From Thozetella sp. PMI_491 (lineage: Eukaryota > Ascomycota > Sordariomycetes > Chaetosphaeriales > Chaetosphaeriaceae): a stretch of DNA of 64,000 bases. The position numbers and the translations under genes are program-made. This document shows, in pieces, positions 22,766-33,355 of this stretch. Within the stretch, counting starts at the first letter, position 1. The number at the start of each line of letters is the position of its first letter. The notes beneath the pieces were generated by a model that searched no databases, was not told where the DNA came from, and saw only the letters and a program-made list of their open reading frames with translations. The stretch is taken from NCBI GenBank assembly GCA_021432635.1, contig MU270047.1, positions 434,001 through 498,000 of the forward strand. Reading direction: 5' to 3'.

Positions 22766-25700
22766 AGTGCGAGATTGTTGACTACGACACTGTTGGTGCT
22801 GGTGCTGGCGCTGGTCCTACTGTGTTCGGATGGCTTGGGAAGTGGAGGCGGCCTTTTGGTGGCACTGCCACATTGCAGAGGGATTCTCCCACTATCGAGG
22901 GTCCTTCCCGGCCACATTCCTCCCTTCTCTTCCGCACCATTGGCCTCTCCGTTCCTGCAGGGTAGTGCTTCGACGGGACGACTCAATTGTCGCCAGCTGC
23001 TCACCAGGCGCTGCAGTGCGGATGGAACCACCGGCTGGGACGTTGCGTAGTATGAAGACGCTCCGGGCTCCAAGATCCCGTAATTGCCGCCCGTCAATTT
23101 GAGGTCGGCGCTTCAAGAAACCTTTGCCAAACCTTGCAGCACATCATCCGTTTCGGGAAACCTGGCTGCCTGAGGCCGCAAGACATTATCCATGGCATCC
23201 CGCGACGTTTCGCCTCTAGTCCATTTTTGGGATAGTTTGTTTCTATTCTTAAAGTTAAGGTTCTTTTCTTTATTCCCCACAGTGACGCACAGGCCGGTCG
23301 AAAATCATGCGAGGCCCGAATTTTCTCAGCCAATCATTTATTTTTTGTTGCCCCTCTACTTTTTTTCTTTTTTTTGTTCCTCCCTGCACTTTTCTTTTTG
23401 GCCGCGGGTCTCGTGGCCAGTGGCCAAGCCAGCACCACGGGAATACAACGTTTCACATTGCTCTTTTTTGCCTCTCGACCTCTGAGACATAGTCTGTGGT
23501 CCTGTTGCCCGCATTTCTCCCAATCGGGATTGCCTCGATGGATGATGACCCGCAGCCCTCTGCTCCCGGGCCGATGGGACCAGCATCCAGTGCCAGATCT
23601 CCACCGGGGCCCTGGGCGGGATCCTTTCTCTCCTTCCCTGTCGGACCCAGTAGTCATCTCTCACAGACCACGAGCATGACGAAAGAAAGCCGTGGGCTAA
23701 ACCTCACCGAGACTGCCCAAATTAAGCTATGCGATCGTCTATCCATTTACAAGAGCTGCCGAGGCTGTCTCAACCCCCCTCCCCAGCACTCCCTCCCGGT
23801 GCGTCATGGTAATTGGGGTCTGGACGGCTAGTCAGGGCCCAGGTTGATTTCTTTTTAGCTAATCTGGTGTTTTTTCCGTTGCTTACCCCCCCCCTCCCCA
23901 CACCTGAGAGGAACCACTGGGCCTTTAGGGTTCATGTCTCTATATGGTCACATCATGCTCATACACTCTGAACCCGTATTTTTTACACTTTCCGTCGTGC
24001 CACCCCTGTTGGATCTAGTATCCGGTGCTGTGCAATGAGAGAAGTCGGGTCTGTATCTTGCTTACCCCGACCCTCAGACCAATGGCACGATTCGAGGGTG
24101 GTCGGCGTTGTCCCACAGCCCGAGTGCATTATCGCCCGACGAAACAGGCCTACCAAAGTATCCAGGGACAATTCCCTTAGTTTTTTATATTCCCGCCCCC
24201 ACTGCCCCTTTGCTGCGGAACGAGAGAATGCCTTGAGGTCTTGGCTTAGCCTGGAATATTTCCCTTTTGGGCCGACTAGGAGAGGACGAGGACGAGGGTG
24301 CCTAGCAACCCAGTTAAGGAGGCAGCAGCGGCGACGTCTAGTGGGAGTCACCCCGTGGACTTTGCACGATTCCCTCGAACATCCATTTGCAGTTCCGCTG
24401 TAACACTCCGCAGTGCCACGGTTCGCTGCTAACAGCCCCCCTCCCCACCCTTCTCACTTTCCCCGGCTGCTGTTTGACGGAGCACAATAGTTTGCAGCGT
24501 CTTGCATCTCCAAGCATGCCACTCGAGGCGGTGAAGGTCGCTTCAGACGGGGCGAGCCAGTAGCGTGTCTGCCATGTCCCAGTCCACGTATGAGTGCACA
24601 CCCGCCTCCGTCACACTCGACCACCAGGCCATCAGCTCACAAGCGAGCCTGCGTGGATAGTAGCATGGAGATGCGTTGGCTAGCGGGAGCGCCCAATGCA
24701 CATGAGGTGACTTGCAGCGACCCTAAAGACCAGTAGTCCCAATCAGCTGCCTAGTGGGCCTACTCCCCCAGCCATCAGTCGCTTAAGATTCCCATCTCCA
24801 TCTCCGTCTCCACCACGCGCTGCAGCGTGCTTCAATGTCTCTTTTCTTGCGGCCCGCCTCCGCGAGTCGCCCACCTCCTTCTGGCCCCCCTCCGCCCATC
24901 GGACGATGTTGTTACTCATCCATATCACCCGACCGGCTCTTAGCGGCCGCGGACGCCGCCAAAGCAAAACCTCAGCCCGGGTCCGCGACTCGCGTTTTTT
25001 GTCCCTGGGCGCCAAGTGGCTGAGAGATGACAACCCTGTTGAGGAACCCAAGGGTTGAGCCCTTCATTTTCATTGCCATGATCCCCCCCTTGGCGATGTG
25101 CTGCAAACAAGCCGGTTTGCCGAATGGGTAGCTAGGGTACGCGGAGGTACCAAAAGCCAACCCTGGGCCGAACCGAGTCGACTCCCCGGCGAAGGGTCCG
25201 TCCCCCCTGCCGGGGTCTAATTATAGCGAGTAGCCGTCCGAATCAGGCATTCCCCCAGGTGCCCATGTGATAGCCACGGGAGAGACAAAGTGCGGGAGGC
25301 GACAGGGCAGAGAGATAAACAGCCCGATGCACCGAAAGGCATACCACACAGAGCACGGAGCACACCATCACACCTCCTCAGACTTCGGAAGTATTCAGCC
25401 CAACGAGAGAGCCCGGCTCAGCCCAGGACACACGCCTACCATGCACATGGGGCTGCCATGCTGCAGCGTGCTACAACCCTTTGTGAGCGTGTGTGGCAAG
25501 ATGGTACCGACACCGACTGGCTGACTTTGCCCAATACCAACGCCACATGCCATGTACTGTAGTTTGTGCTTGTGGGTGGGGGGGAGGAGAGGCTACCATT
25601 CATCGCGTCCCTTCGGCATCGATGTCACCAAACCATCCGGCCCAGTCTGACGTCCGGACCCTGGACCCCCGTGGCGAGAGGCCCCGGGTATGCGGGGCCG

Positions 25701-26717
25701 TGGTGGACTGCCTGCATGACTGCGGCTGCTTTTGCTTCTGCTTCTGAGCTGGTAATCACTACTAGGAGTAGTCATGTACCTAGGTGCAAGGTCGTCCACG
25801 GCAAACGAGACCATTACTGTGGTCTCCCGGTCCCTGCCTTGTTTGTGCCACGAAAAAGGCACCATGCTCGCCGAGAGACTAGCGCGTGGATTTGCAGCCA
25901 GCTATGCACCCACGTCAAAGGGTGGGGACGGCCAGAGCGAAGTTGTACTTTGTTGTCGCGCGTGCTCTTAGTAAGGTTATTGGCCACGACGTCTGTTCCC
26001 GGGTATCTCGATGCCCCCGGGATCTTGTTTACAGCCCCCTTTGGGGCCCGAACCCCTTCGGAGCTTCAGGGAACAAGAATATCCATCTCCTTTCGCGCTC
26101 GTGCACGACAGGAGAGGATCACAGAATCGGGGGCTGATGGTCTTCCTGCAACGTTTCTCACCCCCGTCCACAGCTTCTGCAGTTTAATGAGTCCTTGTCA
26201 GACACGAAAACGCGGTGAAGAGACCTGAGGGTCTAGATGTGTCGGCGGAGCGCACGGCGGCGGGCGACGAGGAAGACATGGTGGATCAGGACGCCCTGCC
26301 TGGAGCAGCATAAATATGGGCAACGTGACAGCGAGGCAGTGGCGACACATCTCGGCCGTACTTGCCGTCATTGCTACAGAGTCTAGCACACAGGCCTTCT
26401 TGCTCTGCCCGGCAAGCGCCGATCTCGAGCCGGATACGTGCCTGAGGATTTGCTCGATCGTCGCGTGCCTAAGCCCTCCACGGCAGCTCGTTGTGCCCGT
26501 CGAGGTGATGGTGGGTTGCTCGGAGTTGGCCAAATCCTCCGATGTCTGCTCCCGAGCGGTACATGCTGGGCACCTACGCGCATGTGCGCCGTGTCAGGGT
26601 GCAACAGCAGAAGCCATGAGCGCCATCAGGAAGTAGTGTTTTCCTGACCGACTTTACAGTTAGTCAGTGTAAAGGGGTAGAAGAGTAATAGCCTAGATGA
26701 GCCTGCGGGCATCGATA

Positions 26718-26757
26718 TCCTCCTCCTCCTCCTCCTCCTCCTCCTCTTCTTCTTCTC
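26718..26757 (+). repeat. TCC/TTC microsatellite
   Basis: About eleven TCC units grade into TTC units. On the minus strand this would encode a Glu run within a short frame, but that frame has no other sign of being a gene. Confidence 0.85.
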
Positions 26758-29048
26758 TCCTGTCCGCGTCAAAACTTTGTACACTATCTGCCGGTCTACC
26801 GTCTAGTACCGTCGTGATGTGCAGGGTCGAGCAGATAGGAGTCGGCCATGTATATGGGGTATGAGGGAAGTGAATACTTTGCCGGCATTGTTTACATCTT
26901 GCTCGACTAACGCTAGAGCATGCCACCGAGCCGCTTCTCCTGCACAAGTTGAGACGGTCTAAGGCTGGCGCGAATGCCGTGCTCACAGGCTACTGGTCTC
27001 GACTCGACGCAAGGAGGGGGGGGAGCTCGAAGTCGTAAAGCCGTAACATGAGCTACAAGCGCACCCTTCCTGACCCCTCGACGCGGGTTGTAGACCCGGA
27101 AGAACGTACAATTCAAGCATCCCATGCGTATCCCTCCTCTAGAGCTCGAACCGAAGGACATGCCGAAGCGGAGGTCTGCCCTGGGCGAGAAACAGGCAAA
27201 CAAACGCAAGCGGGCCCCCTCAAGGGACTCTGGCCCTTCACCTACCCTCCAAAAAATGGAGGCATCAATACATCCGTCAAGCGATGTGTGTTGATGAAGG
27301 CGAGGAAGGTCAAAGTGCCATACATATTCCTTGCCGCTTTTACGCAACCCGGCGGTTCGACAGTGACCCATACATAGAAACTAGGCCATCCAACGTGACA
27401 CGATAGTGGCCCATTCGGTCAGGCCCGGCGCTGCCGATGAGCCAGCGCCCCGGGGCAGTGGGTATGCCACCCTCTCGGGGCCTAAATTGTGTTGACGCTG
27501 ACATGGCTACAGGAACCGCGTGGTCCCGGTTTTAGGCGGAAAAGGTAACCTGCCAGTGCGATAAGAGAGGCGGGGGTCAGGCAGCATAGAAAGGGTCCTC
27601 CCCAAGGCCCGAGCGGTTGCGGTGCGGCTCGGGCGACCGAAAGGCACGCCCGCCAGCGGAGACCTCCAACCAGCGGCAGAAGCGCCCGGGTAACATCAGT
27701 GGTGCAGCTGGGTATTCTCACAGCCCTACCGGCTTTTCTTCCCCGGAATTGGCCCGCCGGCGGAGCTTTTGGGCGGAGAAGGAGGGGAGGGAGGAGGGCA
27801 GAAGGGGAGAGCGCGGCGGAAGATAGGATGGCATGGTGGCGTAGTCGGGCAGACTTCAGATGAGAAACGTCAGCGGGCGGCGGTAGTGGTGGTGAGCATG
27901 GCGGGCGGTGCATCGGTTCCTAGATCGCATCGCATGACGCTCCCGGCAGTGGCTTACGGGCAGGACAACGGCAAGGGAATCGATAAGGATTCTGGCCTCA
28001 CTATCTCTTCCAAACCTGCCCTGCTGCTTGGCCCTGCTGCTTGGCCCTTTTGGGGCGGGGTGGGGGTTGGCAGATGAGTTCTTGCACGATGGAGCAGACA
28101 TCGCTAGCCGGAAAGGGGAAACATGTCGGCAACGGATATAGCTAGCGCTAATCGAGCGTGCGTGCCATCGCCGCCGGCGCCGCTGCTGTTGCCGTTGCTA
28201 CTACTCCTTTCATGCTGTGTGCATGAAACTGCAACAAAATTGCGAAGGCGCACTTCTCGCCCGTCGCAAAATCTGCCTTTGGAGATGCGAAGCCTCCACC
28301 GAACCCATGCCAGCCGAGCAGTGCATGCGTGCTTACTGTAAATAACCCCCCCCCCCCTAAACAACCCCCCTAAATCCCCTGAGGGCCCGGTGATTAGGTT
28401 TTGACAGCCTGCTGGCCTAAGGACTTATCGAGTCATGCCAAGCCCATCCCGCATTGGATGGAGGATGAGGGTGCTGGAGCGCGAGCTTACTACTAACTCA
28501 AGCAAGGGGTCTTGGCGATCGCTAGGCTACATACCGCACGTTCTTCTGCCATTGGGGGATATAGCTGGTGCCTGCTAGGGGGGCAGAAGCCATTCTCCAG
28601 GGCATGGCTAGGGTCCATATAGTAGGAATACTAGAGGCAGTTCAAGACCATGCGAGCTCCGCCAGGGCTACTACTATACTGTACCGGGAATCAATACCAG
28701 GAATCAACGGGGACCCGGAAGGTCCAAGGCCCTGGAGCCCTGAGCCAATCCAAACTATTCCACCAGTCAAGGGCACGCTCGCCTCGTCCCGACCCCCCCT
28801 CCCCTCCCCGCGTGGGCCATGCTCGGATGGGAAAGGGGGAGAGGGTCCTGGGGGAGCTCCGTTATGCGAGCTTTCGGTCTCCGCTCTCCGCCCGAACGAC
28901 GGATGGCGTTAAGTCGCCTCCGCTGTGCCAGCCTCCGGAGGGGTTTGGGCAGGGTTTGGGAGCAGCAGCAGGGGAGGCGCATGTGCTGCCAAGGGTGAAG
29001 GAGTGAAGGAGGGTAGGTGCAGAAGGGGGGGGGTATGGAGAGGCAAGA

Positions 29049-29093
29049 GAGGGTACAGAGGGTACAGAGGGTACAGGGGGTACAGAGGGTGCG
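29049..29093 (+). repeat. Nine-base tandem repeat, five units
   Basis: Units are GAGGGTACA three times, then GGGGGTACA and GAGGGTGCG. The first three are identical. The frame is open on both strands because nine is a multiple of three, which makes false open frames here. Confidence 0.85.
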
Positions 29094-29719
29094 GAAGGCG
29101 GCGGAAGGGTGCAGCACCCGTACAAAATAATGGATACTTTCGTTCTAGAAACCCCTTTTTTGGGGTGGTGCCACGGGCAAGGCGAGCGGGTCCTGGGTCT
29201 GGGGAGGCTGTGACCCTCGCCCGGACCGACTGGAGCCTGTGTAACCCGAGGCCGGACGCTCTCACTGGTCAGCGCCGTCGGGGTCTCTGCCCAGGAGGAA
29301 GGAGAGCAGGCGCCCGCATCATCGACGTGGATTGGCCGGTCAGGGGAGCGGCGGTGAGGGGCGCTGCACCGTGGAGCCCGTCCTGCAGCTGCTGCAGCTG
29401 TTGCAGCAACCAGCGCAAGGCGAGGACCCGCCCGCGCGAGCATGACCCGTCTACCCACTGTCTTCGTCTTGGCCGGGCCGCCGCCCAGCTGCGCTGCTTA
29501 GCCGTCCAGCCGGCCCAAGCCTGCCAACGCTGGGAAGTTTTGGAACACCCGCGCTGTGGCAAGTGTGGTTCGGTTGCTAAGTGTGGATCTCAGGCTGCCG
29601 GATGCCGGGGTCGGCCTGCCTCGTAGCCATGTAACAGTGGTAGTCAGGTATTAAGACTGTGCTTTGATAAATGTTGTTCGGAGTAATACATTACGTGCAA
29701 CAAACTACGGGATGGTTCC

Positions 29720-29738
29720 GTACTGTACTTTACAGTAC
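29720..29738. repeat. Short perfect hairpin built from GTACTGTA
   Basis: Arms GTACTGTA (29720-29727) and TACAGTAC (29731-29738) are exact reverse complements separated by CTT. It is the most symmetric of the GTAC(A/T)GTAC sites in this region. Confidence 0.7.
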
Positions 29739-32700
29739 CATCACTGTCCTGCGTACCTTCCCGAGTAGCGGCGCGCCGTCAAGGTGCCTGGGAGCGAGCG
29801 AGCTAAGAAAACACATGGGGCCGTCTTTCCGTCATCCGCCGTGGCTGGGCACCCCGTCGTCGCGACTCTCCGGAGCACACCCGCCGGGGCAGAAGCGTGA
29901 CCAAGGACTTTCTCCGCCCTAATAGCCCTCTCGCATGAACCTGCACCACGAGCAATTTCACCCCAATCCTCGCGCCGTGCGCCCCCGGCGGCCCCCCGGG
30001 CTCCCCGGCACCCGAAACGCTGCCGGTATCTCGCAGGCAGTTAATTCCCATACCATGTATGCAGAAACCCACCGCGGTCAGTCATCGGCGGAAGATGCAT
30101 TTGGTCCTTTTGGCGGCGCCCCCCTGCCGGCGAGAAGGCGAGTCATAGTGAACTCGGCCCCGGCTGTGCGCTAAGACTTTCCCTTTACAGTGCCAACCCT
30201 TCCCCCTGTCTGGCCCTTCACTCCCACAACTTGGGCCTTCGGCGTGCCGTGCCCCTACGGCGCTGAACATTCTGTACCCCTTAGCTACCGTGGTACTGTA
30301 CTGTATGGGATACTCGGTACGCACGTTTGCGGTAGGTAGAGAAAGACACACCCGAGCAAGACGGGGAGAAGGAGGACGTGGGCGCCCCGTCGTCGAGACT
30401 GCTGCAATCTTGGTCCAGTGGAACCAGCTCCCCCTTCCAAATCTCCCTTCTTTCTCTCTGCTAATACTCCGCCACCGAGCTGTTCTGTGTTCGGCTAAGA
30501 GAGGGAGCCATGTTGTTGTGTTGTGCCGTGTCCTCAAGGCCGCCCTCTCTCGTGGCTCGCCGCCTGGAAGGCTACGGGCGCCAGGCCAGTTTCGCGGCAA
30601 AATCAAGCGCAATTCACGGTAATTTGTGTATGACGAATAGATGTAAGCGCTTCTGCAGTCGCCTGCAGTCGCCATCTGCGTTGCACAGAGATGGGGGCCG
30701 CTTCCTGGCTGCGTCCTGGCCCCTGATGGAGGGCCGTCGCTGGGTACGGTGATGCCAGCGCACATAGGGAGACGGCGAAAAGAGGCAGGTCATCTATCCC
30801 GCCGCCCGGACGCAGTCCATGCAGCAGAACCATGGCCTCGACCGCCCGGCTAGATGTCTATCTCATCGTGAAAAATTGCATCCGCGCGTGCTTCCCCGCC
30901 TGGCCAGTCGGGTCTATTGCGTGGCCGACATGGCTGCTGCGCGTTGCTCTGCCGGCCATGCTCCTGTGCTTGAAAATCACTCTTCCATCCAAGCTGACCA
31001 CTGCCCGCGCCGCCGGCTCACGCAGCTCCGGGACTCTAGAGCAAACCAAACCCGCGCGTGATCAATATTAGATGGGAAGAGCCTCGCGGATGCTTGCTAA
31101 TCGCCCGCGCTGTGGACGGCCCCGAGCCATGAGAGTGATGGTGGCGGTCAAGTCTCGGCTCCTCTGACCTACCTTTTGTCGCCGAGGGACTTTAGCCCTG
31201 TCCGGGACGTCTCGGGTGTACCGGTGCGTAGACCTCATTGCCCGGGCCTGGTGTGGTAGCATGGCCAATTCTTACCAGACACCCCGTGAGACTCTACCTG
31301 CGTCTACACCGAAAGTGCCGTAATGCTGCTTGAGCTGGGTGGGCATGTTGTTTACCTCCTCAGCCCCCAACCCTCCCTATTCGCATTCCGGATCCTATTT
31401 TGCTCAATCGCAGTGCTCTGGATTGCTTGTGCAACTCGACCATGTAATCGCGGATGAGTGTCGATAGTATGTAGATAGATATGGTCTATCGAAATTCGTG
31501 GCTCAGTGAGCGAGAAAATAATAGCACAAGGCAGTGTCGCTACCCAAGTTCGATACCTCAAGGAGGGTAAAGGGGAAATCCGACAGGCACCTGCCTCCCG
31601 TAACCAGGGACGCATTGGCTTCGAGACTTCGAGACGCAATCTCATGTTCCAAGTTGTCTCTACAGAGTGCCTTGCCTCGGGCATCGTACTTGGGAGGAAC
31701 TTGGGCTCCAGTCTGGTACGGGAAGCGTGAAAGACATGGGTCAGAGACGTGGCCAACGGGGACGGCGAGCATACACGTCAAAGTCATAAGACATTTGGCC
31801 ATGAAAATAGGGATAGTGTGTGCTATAGTGATTGCGGCCCGAAGCTGCGCTGTTAGACCGGGGTAGAGACTTCGTTGTGGTGGCTTGAGATGGCACCGGG
31901 ACCGTTCGCACCATGTACGCGGCGAATAATTGGAGACTCCAAGTGGAAATCAACGCAGGATACGTACTACATAACTTGCCGGCGTCTTGGCATGCGCGGC
32001 TACTTGTTGCTAGGTTCCGAGTAGCGTAGTCCTTGAGGCCGGCTAAGGGGCATCCTCAGTAAGCATCTCAAGGCAGCCGTATCTGTTCGCATGGGAGCAA
32101 GCAAGGTGCATTCAAGCGAGCGGTGGCAATCCCTAGATTCCTCTCGCGCAAATTCCTAGTGATTCTCGGCGCATGCCGGCTACTAGTCTGCCGCAGATGC
32201 TTTGGGCAGGTCATTGTGTGTTGGCAGTTCTCGGCTCATGGTGGGGAGTGGCGAGTATGGAACCGTCGCCACCATACCACTCGCTCCCGGAGATGCGCGA
32301 CAGCCGTAGGAACCGGGCGGCCAAGAAAAGGAGGATGAGGCATCGACGAGAGAGACACTGCCCTAGACCCCGAGAGTCTAGAGACAGGCACGCACTTGAC
32401 AACTGACTGTACGGGCGGACTGCTTGCTTCTAGCATAGCGGGCTCTATACACTTCAGGACGGCAGACGTTTGTATATAGGTTGTCAGTTGGAGGAGCGTA
32501 GGCTCGACTGCCACAAGATAGGAGATACTGATAATCTCGGGAATTGACTAAAATCTTTTGTGCCAAAAGCATCGCGCCTTGGTATTTCAACTCGCCATCC
32601 AGAGTGCTATGATTACCGACGCCCGCCTAACTTAGCCTTCCTCCTCTTGTGCCTCTCGATATGCAATTGCCTTTGCCCGACACCACAGTTGGAAATTCAT

Positions 32701-33355
32701 GCTTCTACCTAGCTATCTAGAGCTATCTAATGTGCGCTTGACTGTGGTCCCTCGAAACCGAAGAGCCCAACCATAATTATTCATGATCCCCCAGCGTCCC
32801 TGGGGCGGCGGCCGTCGTGCTATGAAAGGGGAGAAAGTTCCACTCCGCAATGCCAACACCACAATCCAGCTCAGTTGACCCTCCCGCAGGGACAGAGTGC
32901 TCTCCAGGTTGATACCATATGCCACCAAAGCAATGCCGCCCCTGGGTTGCTGGATTGGGGTCATATCTGGCCCAAAGCCCCCTCCAGACTCTTTGCGCAA
33001 AACATCCGGGCCCCTCATGACCAACCATGTTACTGCCACCTAATGGGAGCTGTTTTCTCAAATTGCGAGACAAAAAAAAACCGATCCTTCCCGCCGCCTT
33101 CGGTCTGCTCCGGGCCGCTTTCGGTGAGTTAAGTTCTGTCTAGTCATATTTCGAAGAAGTCGACGTGCTCTGCTGGGTCAAGAGAAGGTCTATGCAGGCG
33201 GGTCGCCGACGTCGAAACATCGTGGTATGTGAACCCGGGGCTGGCCGAACATTCACGGAATGCTCAGGTCGAATATCGTGGCTCTGGTGCCAAAACCACT
33301 GCTGCAAATGAGACGTAGCTAGAAGCTGCGCTCAGCAGGACCGCGTTCACTGTCC

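Larger units (their letters stand above)
15860..33355. other. 17.5 kb GC-rich region with no supportable gene
   Basis: Open frames occur throughout on both strands, but they overlap each other, start and stop without splice logic that I can see, and none shows a known domain. The part up to about 16500 is probably the leader and promoter of the Zn2Cys6 gene (TATA-like AATATATT near 16070). Further right are homopolymer and G-rich tracts (20522-20546, 22727-22765), microsatellites (26718-26757), a 9-base tandem repeat (29049-29093), a 14-base duplication (21134-21161) and several GTAC(A/T)GTAC near-palindromes. It is not AT-rich, so it does not look like a RIP-mutated centromere or repeat island. 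Non-coding transcripts or fast-evolving spliced genes cannot be excluded. Confidence 0.55.

Noticed and set aside
25566-26228. 220-codon plus-strand open frame
   Set aside because: Composition is what GC-rich non-coding DNA gives; no domain, and both strands are open in other frames.
28862-29626. Long frames on both strands
   Set aside because: They are kept open by a nine-base tandem repeat and CTG/CAG-like tracts; neither shows a domain.
30082-30765. 227-codon minus-strand open frame
   Set aside because: No domain, Arg/Ser/Gly/Pro-rich noise typical of GC-rich sequence.
15860-33355. Search for transposons or virus-like elements in the gene desert
   Set aside because: I saw no reverse transcriptase, integrase or transposase motifs and no long terminal repeats, and the base composition is not that of RIP-mutated repeats.
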